NCBI GenBank assembly: GCA_036510675.1 | Contig: DATCDN010000098.1 | Location: 1 to 43,539 of the forward strand | Source of the DNA: JAATGI01 sp036510675 | Lineage (GTDB): Bacteria > Pseudomonadota > Alphaproteobacteria > ATCC43930 > CGMCC-115725 | Reading direction: 5' to 3' | DNA length: 43,539 nucleotides | In this document: positions 35,667 to 43,465 of the stretch, one piece after another | Numbering within the stretch: position 1 is the first letter of the stretch | Layout: each line of letters starts with the position of its first letter | The notes under the pieces: model-generated | Seen by the model: only the letters and a program-made list of their open reading frames with translations | Told to the model about the DNA's origin: nothing | Database searches by the model: none | Translations under genes and position numbers: made by a program

Positions 35667-36536
35667 CTAGAACCAATAGGCCACGGTGCGGAATTCGATG
35701 CTTTCGCGCGTCCGCGCGCCGGGCCGCGTCTCGTCGTGGAACGCGGTATGCGGCGCAAACCAGGCGTGGCCGTGATCGGAATCGTAGAACTTGATCACGA
35801 TCGCCTCGTCGCGGTTCATCTCAGGGTAATAGAACCAGCACTGATCCGGCGTGTAGCGGAAGATGGTCGCGGCCGGCAACTCGTCCTCATGGGCGAGCGC
35901 CGCCGCGATGTCCGCGTCGGTCGGCCGCGCCTCGGTGAAGATCAGCCGGTTCGGCTCGCCGTTATGTTGCGAGATGCTGGTGCCGTCGCATAGTGCCAGC
36001 GGCCAATCCTGTGGCGGCGGCGAAAAGGTTCGCCAAAAGCTGGTGCACAGGAAGCGCCGGTAGGTCCTGCCCGCCGGCCCTTGCTGGTCGAACACTTGGC
36101 GCGCGGTGCGCGGCGCCGAATGCCAGGCCATGTCGACATGAACATCGGCGGCCGGCGGCTGGATCATGCGTTCGGCCGCGTTGTCGGCGGCGGTGCGCAG
36201 CAAATAGCCGGTCGGCAACACCAGATCGGCGCCGGTGATGCGCTGGACCGCGGCCACGACCTCTTGCGGATAGAGCCGGTCGATCTCGGCGCGATCGTGA
36301 AAATCGGTTACCGCGCTTTTGTCCCGGAACAGCTCGAAGCCGTGGGTGTCGAGCGTCGGCGCCGGGGTCGCGCATCGCGCGTCGCGAATGGCGACGCGAT
36401 GCGACACGAAACGTCCGGTATTCACTTCGTCGCCCGGAAAGACATAGCGGCGATTGACCCGCGAATCCGGCGCGACGTAGTTGAGCACGCCCTCGACCGT
36501 GTCGCCGGCGCCGATGGTTTCCGTGAGGTTGCTCAT
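35667..36536 (-). CDS. CmcJ/NvfI-family Fe(II)/2OG oxygenase-like protein, tandem copy B
   Basis: A 289-residue homologue of copy A: H133-x-D135 (DVHVDMAW), H263 (FAPHTAFHD) and the terminal ARTRESIEFRTVAYWF block. Both copies keep all presumed iron ligands, so neither is a decayed duplicate. They differ mainly at residues 135-175 and 190-230, which in this fold shape the pocket, suggesting different substrates or successive steps. ATG 36536 aligns with copy A. It is the first gene of the leftward unit; a methyltransferase gene starts divergently 78 bases away. Confidence 0.8.
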   Translation of the reverse strand: MSNLTETIGAGDTVEGVLNYVAPDSRVNRRYVFPGDEVNTGRFVSHRVAIRDARCATPAPTLDTHGFELFRDKSAVTDFHDRAEIDRLYPQEVVAAVQRITGADLVLPTGYLLRTAADNAAERMIQPPAADVHVDMAWHSAPRTARQVFDQQGPAGRTYRRFLCTSFWRTFSPPPQDWPLALCDGTSISQHNGEPNRLIFTEARPTDADIAAALAHEDELPAATIFRYTPDQCWFYYPEMNRDEAIVIKFYDSDHGHAWFAPHTAFHDETRPGARTRESIEFRTVAYWF

Positions 36537-36614
36537 TCGCGCGCTCCCCGAGTCATTTTCCGACACGCTATCGGCCCGTGATACCGCCGACAAGCCCTCA
36601 TGCTACCATCGTGC

Positions 36615-37205
36615 ATGGCCACCGATACCGCGCGCTGGACCGATTATTACCAAAAGACCGCAGGGCGGCCGCCGCGCCCGACCCTGCTGTTCGCGCTGGA
36701 CCGGTTCGCGGCGCCGGGTTTCGCCGTCGATCTCGGCTGCGGCGACGGCCGCGATACGATTGCTCTGCTGCGGCGCGGCTGGCCGGTGCTGGCGATCGAC
36801 AGCGAGGCGATTGCCATCGCGCGGGTGGCTGCCCGGCCGGATCTGCCGCCGGGCGGCGCGCTGGAAACGCGAGTCGCGCGGTTCGAGGCCGCGGCGTGGC
36901 CGCCGGCCGATCTGATCAATGCCAGTTTCTGCCTGTTTTTTTGCGAGGCGGCGGCGTTTCCGGCGCTGTGGCGCAAGGTCATCGACACGCTCAAGCCGGG
37001 CAGCCGGTTCGCCGGACAATTATTGGGCGAGCGCGATTCCTGGGCCGGGCGGCCTCATGTCGTCGTCCACGATGACGATTCGCTCGGCCGATTGCTGGCC
37101 GGTTTCACGGTCGAAATGCACGACATCGAGGAGACCGACAGCGTGACGCCGCGCGGCGAGGCCAAGCATTGGCACCTCCATCATCTGGTGCTGCGCAAGG
37201 CTTGA
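36615..37205 (+). CDS. Class I SAM-dependent methyltransferase
   Basis: A 196-residue methyltransferase. Motif I is VDLGCGDGRDTIALLRRGW (about 39-57), motif II-like acidic residue in VLAIDSE, and a later INASFCLFFCEAAAF strand. The start RWTDYYQKTAGRPPRPTLLFAL resembles TehB/thiopurine-type members. ATG 36615 is used; ATG 36600 adds five residues and neither has a clear binding site. The substrate is unknown. It is divergent from the oxygenase-importer unit and co-directional with the exporter gene that follows, so it may belong to the same pathway (inference). Confidence 0.88.
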   Translation: MATDTARWTDYYQKTAGRPPRPTLLFALDRFAAPGFAVDLGCGDGRDTIALLRRGWPVLAIDSEAIAIARVAARPDLPPGGALETRVARFEAAAWPPADLINASFCLFFCEAAAFPALWRKVIDTLKPGSRFAGQLLGERDSWAGRPHVVVHDDDSLGRLLAGFTVEMHDIEETDSVTPRGEAKHWHLHHLVLRKA

Positions 37206-37271
37206 ATGCCAATTTGAGGGTGGCGGGGACCGGCGGCTTCTGGTCAATTGCGCGCCGAACCCAAGGAACCC

Positions 37272-38801
37272 ATGGACGACACCGCCCCTTTATCCGCTGC
37301 GCCTGCCCCGCCCGACACGCCGGCCAAATCGATCGTCCCGCATCGCGGCTTCGTGCTGGGATGCCTGATGCTGGCGATGTTCATGGCGGCCGTCGAGGCC
37401 ACCGTGGTCGCGACCGCGATGCCGGTGATCATCGGCGTGCTGGGCGGTTTTTCGCTCTATAGCTGGGTTTTCTCGGCGTTCCTGCTGCCCCAGGCGATCA
37501 CCGCGATTCTCTATGGCAAGCTGGCGGACATCTATGGCCGCCGCCCAATGCTGGTGTTCGGCATCAGCCTGTTCCTGGTCGGCTCGATCGCCTGCGGCTT
37601 CGCCTGGTCGATGCCGTCGCTGATCGTGTTCCGGCTGATCCAGGGTGTCGGCGCCGGCTCGATCCTGCCGATCGCCACCACCATCGCCGGCGACATCTAT
37701 ACCCAAGAAGAGCGGATGAAGGTCCAGGGCTATCTTTCCAGCGTCTGGGGCTTCGCCGCGATCATCGGCCCGCTGGTTGGCGGCATCATCGTGCAGGTCC
37801 TGTCCTGGCGCTGGATCTTCTGGATCAACGTGCCGTTCGGGGTGCTGACCGTCATCGGCCTCCTGATCTATTACCGCGAGGAAGTGAAATACCGCGCCGC
37901 CAAGCTCGACTTCGCCGGCGCCGGATTCTTCACCGTCTCGGTCACGTCCCTGCTGCTGGTGCTGATCCAGGGCGGCCATCAATGGCCGTGGAATTCCGCG
38001 CCGGTCTATCTGCTGATCGCCGCCTTCGTGATCTGTCTCGGCCTGTTTCTGTGGCAGGAAAACCGCGCGCCCGAGCCAATCCTGTCGCTCGATCTATGGC
38101 GTCAGCGCCTCGTTGCCATCTGCAACGCCGCGACCATGATCGCCGGCATGGGCATCATCGGGGTCAGCGCGCTGATCCCGACTTATGTTCAGGGCGTGAT
38201 GGGCGATTCGGCGATCGTCGCCGGCTTTTCGGTGACCGCGCTGTCGGTCGCCTGGTCGCTGGCCTCGACCGTGTTCGGCCGCATCGCGCGCTATGTCGGC
38301 GGGCGCGGCGCGGCTCGGCTCGGCGGCCTCTCCTGCATGCTCGGCGGGCTGGTGTTCTTTCTGTTGCAGCCGGGGATGAGCGCGGCCGTTCCGGGCCTCG
38401 GCTCGTTCTTCTTCGGCTTCGGCATGGGCCTGCTCACCACCACCTCGACGGTGATGATCCAGTCGAGCGTCGAATGGTCGAAACGCGGCAGCGCCACCGC
38501 CTCCAACATCTTCTCGCGCCTGCTCGGCAGCACCCTCGGCGTCGCGATCCTGGGCAGCGTGCTGAACAACAGCCTGGAGCACCAGCTTTCCGGCGCCGGC
38601 ATGGGCCATGTCACGCTGGATAGCATGCGCGAGGTACTACAAAGCCACGCCGCCGGCACGATCGACCCGCAGCAATTCACGCTGTTGCAACACGCGCTGA
38701 ATATCGGGCTGCACCAGACCTTCCTCGCCGTGGTGATCGTGTCGGCGCTGGCCTTCGTGATGACGCTGTTCCTGCCGCGCCAGTCGATGGGCAGCTACTG
38801 A
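37272..38801 (+). CDS. MFS drug/metabolite exporter, DHA2 (EmrB/QacA) family
   Basis: A 509-residue inner-membrane exporter with about 14 hydrophobic segments. The motif A variant GKLADIYGRRPMLVFG follows helix 2, RLIQGVGAGSILP lies in helix 4, and the antiporter motif C region is GFAAIIGPLVGGIIV in helix 5. Proton-driven export of drugs or small metabolites is the family role. ATG 37272 follows AAGGAACCC; the open frame gives eight more residues upstream. It is 66 bases after the methyltransferase gene. Its end is 2 bases from the convergent small ORF at 38804. Confidence 0.92.
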   Translation: MDDTAPLSAAPAPPDTPAKSIVPHRGFVLGCLMLAMFMAAVEATVVATAMPVIIGVLGGFSLYSWVFSAFLLPQAITAILYGKLADIYGRRPMLVFGISLFLVGSIACGFAWSMPSLIVFRLIQGVGAGSILPIATTIAGDIYTQEERMKVQGYLSSVWGFAAIIGPLVGGIIVQVLSWRWIFWINVPFGVLTVIGLLIYYREEVKYRAAKLDFAGAGFFTVSVTSLLLVLIQGGHQWPWNSAPVYLLIAAFVICLGLFLWQENRAPEPILSLDLWRQRLVAICNAATMIAGMGIIGVSALIPTYVQGVMGDSAIVAGFSVTALSVAWSLASTVFGRIARYVGGRGAARLGGLSCMLGGLVFFLLQPGMSAAVPGLGSFFFGFGMGLLTTTSTVMIQSSVEWSKRGSATASNIFSRLLGSTLGVAILGSVLNNSLEHQLSGAGMGHVTLDSMREVLQSHAAGTIDPQQFTLLQHALNIGLHQTFLAVVIVSALAFVMTLFLPRQSMGSY

Positions 38802-38803
38802 GC

Positions 38804-38962
38804 CTAGACCGGCTCAAGCCGCTTCGGTTCGGCCGGCTTCGGTTCGGCTTGCGTCTCGCTTGCGGCGTTGCCGTTCGCCGGCTCCGGGCACAGGATTTCC
38901 GACGCCAGCATCACCGGCGCGTTGTTGCGGGTCAGGGTCCGTTCCAGCCAATCTTTCCACAT
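38804..38962 (-). CDS. Small hypothetical protein (52 residues)
   Basis: A 52-residue frame starting MWKDWLERTLTRNN and ending in a Pro/Glu/Lys-rich tail (AEPKPAEPKRLEPV). The ATG at 38962 has an excellent binding site, GGGAGG, 5 bases away, which decides the start against a longer version from 39001. It lies just downstream of an intrinsic terminator (39001-39033) that ends the cysteine-rich micro-ORF, in the same direction. The protein has an amphipathic N-terminal helix and no membrane segment. I do not recognise it. Confidence 0.55.
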   Translation of the reverse strand: MWKDWLERTLTRNNAPVMLASEILCPEPANGNAASETQAEPKPAEPKRLEPV

Positions 38963-39000
38963 GCCATCCTCCCACCCGCGGGCGCTGTCGAGAGGCGGCA

Positions 39001-39033
39001 ATAAAAAAGCCGCCTCGCTGGTCGCTGGCGGCT
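39001..39033 (-). terminator. Intrinsic terminator after the Cys-rich micro-ORF
   Basis: Read on the minus strand: AGCCGCC (39033-39027), a 12-base loop, GGCGGCT (39014-39008), then a run of T residues to about 39003. Stem of seven G/C-rich pairs followed by six T is a textbook rho-independent terminator. It lies 22 bases after the stop of the 29-codon ORF and before the 52-residue ORF. Confidence 0.85.
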
Positions 39034-39055
39034 TCGTCTGGGGTCTGCCTCGGTC

Positions 39056-39145
39056 CTAAACCTCGGGTTCGACTCCACAACAGCCGCAGGCCGGCGCCAT
39101 TTGGTGCCAGCGTTTGAAACAGGTCATGGTGTCGACGAAATTCAT
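39056..39145 (-). CDS. Cysteine-rich 29-residue micro-ORF, apparently leaderless
   Basis: The frame encodes 29 residues: MNFVDTMTCFKRWHQ, then MAPACGCCGVEPEV. Four cysteines (9, 20, 22, 23) form a C-x-C-C cluster. A sigma-70-like promoter (TTGCCA, 17 bases, CATAGT) ends 6 bases before the ATG, so the predicted start site is the A of the ATG. An intrinsic terminator follows the stop closely, giving a transcript of about 145 bases. It could be a metal- or thiol-related microprotein, a Cys-sensing leader peptide for the 52-residue gene, or a small RNA that is open by chance. No homologue is recalled. Confidence 0.5.
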   Translation of the reverse strand: MNFVDTMTCFKRWHQMAPACGCCGVEPEV

Positions 39146-39151
39146 GGCGGA

Positions 39152-39180
39152 ACTATGCCCGATTCCGCGCGCCATGGCAA
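39152..39180 (-). promoter_or_regulatory. Candidate sigma-70-like promoter for the micro-ORF
   Basis: Minus-strand TTGCCA (39180-39175) and CATAGT (39157-39152) with a 17-base spacer. The expected start of transcription, seven bases after the -10, is position 39145, exactly the first base of the ATG. It sits in the short gap after the rmuC stop. Confidence 0.5.
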
Positions 39181-39207
39181 CACCGGCATAGCGCCTACAC
39201 GACATTG

Positions 39208-40473
39208 TCATTCACCCGTATCGGCGTCGGATTCATCGAGTTCCTCCGGCGCGGCCAAGACGAATTCGGTGCCCAGGATAACCCCGGCTTCCGCCTGGGA
39301 AATCTGTTCAACGTCTTTCAATTTTCTCTTCATCACGTTGGAGCGGGTATTGAGCTTCTTGACGGAGTTCGCCGCCGCCTGGAGCTGTTTCGCCAGGCCG
39401 CTCACGACCGTGTCGTAGGTGACAAATTCGGCTTGGATCGCCCCCAGCAATCGCCATACCTCGCTCGAGCGCTTTTCAATCGCAAGCGAGCGAAATCCCA
39501 TCTGGAGCGCGTTCAGAAACGCGACAAAAGTCGTTGGCCCGGTCAGCGTGACGTGACAGTCCCGCTGAATTTGGTCAAACAGGCCCGGTCGCCGCAATAT
39601 TTCCGCATAGAGACCTTCGGTCGGCAGAAACAGAATCGCGAAATCGGTGGTTCGCGGCGGATGGATGTATTTGTCCCTGATGGTCTTGGCGAATCCTTTG
39701 ACGCGCGCTTCAAGGGCTTTGCTGGCTTCTTCGACGCCGCCCTGGTCTCCGATATCCGCGGCCGCCAAAAGCCGCTCGTAATCCTCACGCGGAAATTTAG
39801 CATCGACCGGCAACAACACCTCGCTCTCGGCATCGCGGCCGGGCAGCCGTACCGCGAATTCGACCCGCTCCTGGCTATGTTCCTGAATCTGAGCGTTGCG
39901 AATGAATTGTTCCGGCGACAGAAATTGTTCGAGCAGCAGGGAGAGTTGATTTTCGCCGAAGGTCCCCCTGATGCGAACATTGCTGAGGATTTTTTTCAGA
40001 TCGCTGACCCCCGATGCCAACGATTGCATTTCGCCGATGCCTTGATGGACGCGCTCCAGCTGCTCGACGACGCGCTTGAACGATTCGCTCAACCGGGTTT
40101 CGAGCGTCGTTTGCAGCTTCTCGTCGACGGTCTGCCGCATCTCCTCCAGCTTGGCGGTATTTTCATTGCGGATGGCATCGAGCCGGCCCTCGACGGCCTG
40201 TCGCAGCGTGTCCTGGCTTTTATCGAGGGAATCGCGAAGCGCGGTAAGCGCGGCGCCAACCGTGCCGATCTGGCTGCTTAATGTATTTCCAAGCTCGACC
40301 CGCAAGCCCCGGGCCTGCTCATCGAAATTTTGCCGAAGCCGATCGGTCTCGCCGCGCAGCAAATCCGCGACGTTCGCCCGGGGGCGCCGCGCATCCACGA
40401 CAAACCAAATCAGGCCGCCCACCGCAGCGAGCAGCGCAAGGCCCATCAATACCAACCCGATCCCCGTCCCCAT
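39208..40473 (-). CDS. rmuC: DNA recombination protein RmuC family
   Basis: A 421-residue RmuC homologue, a membrane-anchored protein with a restriction-nuclease-like fold that limits inversions at short repeats. An N-terminal membrane segment (GIGLVLMGLALLAAVGGLIWFVV), a long coiled coil (about 40-150) and the nuclease-like core with GTFGENQLSLLLEQFL, LLPVDAKFPREDYERLL and DFAILFLPTEGLYAEIL are visible. The gene is clearly lower in G+C than its neighbours (for example 24 of 60 bases at 39301-39360), which suggests different ancestry. The CBS gene lies 41 bases upstream in the same direction. Confidence 0.92.
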   Translation of the reverse strand: MGTGIGLVLMGLALLAAVGGLIWFVVDARRPRANVADLLRGETDRLRQNFDEQARGLRVELGNTLSSQIGTVGAALTALRDSLDKSQDTLRQAVEGRLDAIRNENTAKLEEMRQTVDEKLQTTLETRLSESFKRVVEQLERVHQGIGEMQSLASGVSDLKKILSNVRIRGTFGENQLSLLLEQFLSPEQFIRNAQIQEHSQERVEFAVRLPGRDAESEVLLPVDAKFPREDYERLLAAADIGDQGGVEEASKALEARVKGFAKTIRDKYIHPPRTTDFAILFLPTEGLYAEILRRPGLFDQIQRDCHVTLTGPTTFVAFLNALQMGFRSLAIEKRSSEVWRLLGAIQAEFVTYDTVVSGLAKQLQAAANSVKKLNTRSNVMKRKLKDVEQISQAEAGVILGTEFVLAAPEELDESDADTGE

Positions 40474-40514
40474 CGCGCCATTCTAAAGCGGATCGGGCGG
40501 AGACCGAAGTGGCG

Positions 40515-40946
40515 TTATGCCTGCGCGATCAGCCCACGCATCGCGTCGGATTCCGATTCGACTTCCTCGATGCGGCTTTTCACCACGTCGCCGATGCTGA
40601 CGATGCCGACGAGGGCGCCGCGCTCCACCACTGGGATATGGCGAAAGCGGCGCTCCGTCATGATCCGCATCAGATCGGCGATGCTGTCGGCCTCGGTACA
40701 GGTGACGACATCGCGGCTCATCAGGGTCGCGACCCGCATGCCGCCGATGTCGGTGCCCCATTCCGCCAGCGCCCGCACAATATCGCGCTCGGAGATGATG
40801 CCCTCGACCACGGCACTGTCGGTGCTGACCACCAGGGCGCCGACCCCCTTGAACCGCATCAGCGCCACCGCCGCCTCGATCCCCGTATCGGGACGGATGG
40901 TCGCGACCGTGCGACCCTTATGCTCAAGAATGCTGCGTACATTCAT
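40515..40946 (-). CDS. Two-CBS-domain protein
   Basis: A 143-residue protein made of a CBS pair (Bateman module), residues about 8-60 and 72-135. Recognisable parts are SILEHKGRTVATIRPDTGIEAAVALM, VEGIISERDIVRAL, then VATLMSRDVVTCTEADSIADLMRIMTERRFRHIPVVERGALVGIVSIGDVVK. Such stand-alone modules bind adenine nucleotides and regulate partners. ATG 40946 has GGAGG 5 bases upstream; the longer frame is antisense to the neighbour. A sigma-70-like promoter lies at 40971-40998. Confidence 0.92.
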   Translation of the reverse strand: MNVRSILEHKGRTVATIRPDTGIEAAVALMRFKGVGALVVSTDSAVVEGIISERDIVRALAEWGTDIGGMRVATLMSRDVVTCTEADSIADLMRIMTERRFRHIPVVERGALVGIVSIGDVVKSRIEEVESESDAMRGLIAQA

Positions 40947-40970
40947 GGCGTCCTCCATCGTTGCCCGATC

Positions 40971-40998
40971 ATTATGGGCGGCTGCCCGTGTTGGGCAA
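40971..40998 (-). promoter_or_regulatory. Candidate promoter for the CBS-domain gene
   Basis: Minus-strand TTGCCC (40998-40993) and CATAAT (40976-40971), 16-base spacer. It leaves a leader of about 20 bases that includes the GGAGG binding site. The TTGCCC word also occurs inverted at 40961, giving a loose dyad that could be an operator. Confidence 0.4.
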
Positions 40999-41124
40999 GA
41001 AGATACACCGACAATGCGAGGCATCGGGTGGTCGGTTCGCCCAGAACGCATGGCTTTTCGTGGCGCGGCGGCACGGCCCCGGCTTATGATCACGCGGAGT
41101 TGATCGGCGTTTCGGGAGGCGAGA

Positions 41125-42366
41125 ATGGCGGGGCCGGGAGCGGTGCTTGAGGAACAGCGGGGGGCGATCGCGCCGCCCGAGCCGTCGCTGACCCCGGCGG
41201 CGATGCTGAGCCGCGCGACCGCGATGCGCGCCACCCTGCGCGAGCGCCAGGCGGCGTGCGAGGCGCATGGCGCGATCCTGCCCGAGACCAACGACGAATT
41301 CGTCCGCGCCGGGTTCTATCGCATCATTCAGCTGCGCCGGTTCGGCGGCTATGAATTCGATATGGTGACCTTCCTCAAGGTGATGATGGAGATCGCGCGC
41401 GGCTGTCCGTCGAGCGGCTGGGTGCTGGCCTTGACCGCGGGCCATCCGCTGATCCTCGCGTTGTTCTCCGACGAGACCCAGATCGAGGCCTATGGCAGCG
41501 ACGGCGAGTTCCGCTGTCCCGCCGTCGGTCAGCCGGCGGCGATGGTGCCGGTCGCGGGCGGCTGGCGCTGTAACGGCGGCTGGGATTATGCGTCGGGCTG
41601 CGACATGGCGACTCACCTGCTGGGCGGGGCGATGCGCCGGGGGCCGGACGGCCAGCCGGTCCACATGCATGTGCTGTTGAAACGGGACGAGTTCGCCATC
41701 GTCAATAATTGGCGGATGATCGGCATGCAGGGCACCGGCTCGAAGCGGGCGGTCGTCGACGATCTGTTCGTGCCGGCGCATCGCGCCATCGACTGGACCA
41801 TCTGGCAGGCGCCGCCGGCGCGCGACTTGGCGACGCGGCCGTTCGCCAATCCGATCTATTACGGCCGCAAATCGACCTTCCTCATTGCCGAGGCGGCGGC
41901 GGTCGCGGTCGGCATCGCGCGCGGCGCGCTCGATCTGTTCGAGGAGGTGATGGCCAAGCCGCAGCGCGGGCTGACGGTGGGCGGCACGCGGGTCGAACTG
42001 CATGAATATCAGGAATGCTGGGGCCTCGCCCGCGCCTGGATCGATACGGCGGAGAACGCGCTGCTCCAGGTCGGGCGCGACTATACCGAGCATTGCCGCG
42101 CCTTCGTCGAGGAGGGCGTGCCGTTCACCGACGAGGCCGATCGCGGCATGATCCTCGTCGAACAGCATTGCGTGAAGCTGGCATGGGAGGCGACGGACCT
42201 GCTGTTCACCACCGCCGGCACCAGCAGCGGCCAGCGAGACTCGATGCTCGCGCGCCACTTTCGCGATCTCGCCGTGCTGCGCACCCACGGCACCATGCGC
42301 TATCTGCGCACCGCGCCGAACCGCGCGCGCCTCCATTTCGGCATGGCGCCGCTGAGTCCGCTCTAA
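41125..42366 (+). CDS. Acyl-CoA dehydrogenase-fold flavin monooxygenase (HsaA/HpaH-like group)
   Basis: A 413-residue protein with the acyl-CoA dehydrogenase fold but of the flavin-dependent monooxygenase subgroup (reduced-flavin-using hydroxylases such as HsaA). Signs are ERQAACEAHGAILPETNDEFVRAGFYRIIQLRRFGGYE, ARGCPSSGWVLALTAGHP, and GWRCNGGWDYASGCDMATHLLGG, then NNWRMIGMQGTGSKRAVVDDLFVP. The CoA-dehydrogenase catalytic Glu context is not evident. GGGAGGCGAG precedes the ATG. A separate flavin reductase would be needed and is not in the window. The next gene starts directly at its stop, so it is an operon with a beta-hydroxyacid dehydrogenase. The substrate is unknown. Confidence 0.85.
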   Translation: MAGPGAVLEEQRGAIAPPEPSLTPAAMLSRATAMRATLRERQAACEAHGAILPETNDEFVRAGFYRIIQLRRFGGYEFDMVTFLKVMMEIARGCPSSGWVLALTAGHPLILALFSDETQIEAYGSDGEFRCPAVGQPAAMVPVAGGWRCNGGWDYASGCDMATHLLGGAMRRGPDGQPVHMHVLLKRDEFAIVNNWRMIGMQGTGSKRAVVDDLFVPAHRAIDWTIWQAPPARDLATRPFANPIYYGRKSTFLIAEAAAVAVGIARGALDLFEEVMAKPQRGLTVGGTRVELHEYQECWGLARAWIDTAENALLQVGRDYTEHCRAFVEEGVPFTDEADRGMILVEQHCVKLAWEATDLLFTTAGTSSGQRDSMLARHFRDLAVLRTHGTMRYLRTAPNRARLHFGMAPLSPL

Positions 42367-43275
42367 ATGCCGGGCGAGCGCATCGGCTTCATCGGCCTCG
42401 GCGTGATGGGCGCGCCGCTGGCGGGGCATCTCGCCAAGGCCGGCTATCAGGTGACGGTGTACGATCTCGATCCGGTCGCCGCGGCACGGATCGCCGCGCC
42501 CTACAACAATGTCGCCGTCGCCGCGTCGCCGAAGGCGGTCGGCGCCGCGTCGGACATCGTCATCACCATGCTGCCCTCGGGCCGCGAAGTTAGCGCCGTC
42601 GCCCTTGGCGCGGAGGGCGTGGTGCAGGGCTTGAAGCCCGGCGGGCTGCTGCTCGATACCTCCTCGGCCGAGCCGTGGCATACCAAGGCGGTGGCGGCGC
42701 GGCTGGCACTCGCGGGCATCGCCATGGTCGACGCGCCGGTCTCGGGCGCCGAGGCCGGCGCCAAGGCGGCGGAGCTGGTGTTCATGGTCGGCGGCGCCGA
42801 GGCGGACATCGCGCGGGTTCGACCGATCCTCGAAATTCTCGGCAAGCAAATCTTTCATCTCGGCCCCGTTGGGTCGGGCCATGTCATGAAAGCGATCAAC
42901 AATCTCATCACCGCCGTCACGTTGATGGCGACCACCGAGGGGCTGATCGCCGGCACTAAGCTCGGCCTCGATCCCACCATCATGAACGACGTGCTCGACG
43001 CCTCGACCGGCGGCTCGTGGGTCGGGCGCACCCAATTCCGCCAGCGCATCTTCAACCGCGCCTTCGACGATCAGTTTAAGCTGGCGCTGATGATGAAGGA
43101 CATCAACATCGCCGGCCGCCTCGCCGAGGACGCGGCCCTCGACCTGCCGCTGTCGCGCATGGCCCAGGAATTATGGGCCGTGATTCAAGCCGGGCTGCCC
43201 GCCGATGCCAGCCTCAGCGAGCTGGTCCGCACCATGGAACAGCGCAGCGGTGTCGAATTGAGTCCGAAATGGTGA
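42367..43275 (+). CDS. NAD(P)-dependent beta-hydroxyacid dehydrogenase (HIBADH family)
   Basis: A 302-residue enzyme of the 3-hydroxyisobutyrate/tartronate-semialdehyde/6-phosphogluconate-like family. The dinucleotide motif is GFIGLGVMGAPLAGHLAKAGY near the start, DAPVSGAEAGA is the substrate motif, and the catalytic Lys is in GSGHVMKAINNLI. The C-terminal helical domain follows the family pattern. It begins on the base after the upstream stop codon, indicating coupled expression with the monooxygenase. It probably oxidises or reduces a hydroxy acid made in that pathway (inference). Confidence 0.9.
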   Translation: MPGERIGFIGLGVMGAPLAGHLAKAGYQVTVYDLDPVAAARIAAPYNNVAVAASPKAVGAASDIVITMLPSGREVSAVALGAEGVVQGLKPGGLLLDTSSAEPWHTKAVAARLALAGIAMVDAPVSGAEAGAKAAELVFMVGGAEADIARVRPILEILGKQIFHLGPVGSGHVMKAINNLITAVTLMATTEGLIAGTKLGLDPTIMNDVLDASTGGSWVGRTQFRQRIFNRAFDDQFKLALMMKDINIAGRLAEDAALDLPLSRMAQELWAVIQAGLPADASLSELVRTMEQRSGVELSPKW

Positions 43276-43333
43276 CGGTTTAAGCGCCCGGCGCTGAGGG
43301 CACCAAGTAAGACCCCACAAAAATAAACGCCCC

Positions 43334-43353
43334 ATACCGGCGAAGGCTGGTAT
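43334..43353. repeat. Short palindromic repeat module
   Basis: ATACCGGC 43334-43341 and GCTGGTAT 43346-43353 form a hairpin with one G-T pair around GAAG. The same module, with perfect arms, occurs at 15251-15268. It lies 58 bases after the last complete gene. Confidence 0.55.
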
Positions 43354-43414
43354 CCATTTCTGTCCCATGAGCGTGGTTGAAGGATGGACTCCGGCTTCCG
43401 AGCGTGTGAAGGAT

Positions 43415-43431
43415 TCCCAATTTTATTGGGA
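43415..43431. repeat. Palindrome near the putative transposase start
   Basis: TCCCAAT 43415-43421 and ATTGGGA 43425-43431 are perfect arms around TTT. It lies 34 bases before the ATG at 43466 and may be part of the left end of an insertion sequence or a regulatory hairpin. The boundary of the element cannot be fixed from one end. Confidence 0.45.
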
Positions 43432-43465
43432 TGTGATTCTCTTTGCGGGAGCGGAGGGGGTGGCG

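Noticed and set aside
39060..39080. GGGTTCGACTCC, resembling a tRNA or tmRNA T-arm
   Set aside because: No acceptor stem, D-arm or anticodon arm can be folded around it on either strand. On the minus strand it lies inside the micro-ORF that ends at an intrinsic terminator.
39101..39418. Plus-strand open frame of 105 residues across the rmuC end
   Set aside because: It overlaps the rmuC 3' end and the micro-ORF promoter in antisense. It has no ribosome binding site and shows serine-rich shadow composition.
40972..43035. Minus-strand open frame of 687 residues
   Set aside because: It is antisense to the monooxygenase and hydroxyacid dehydrogenase genes, both with clear motifs. Composition is typical of a shadow frame.
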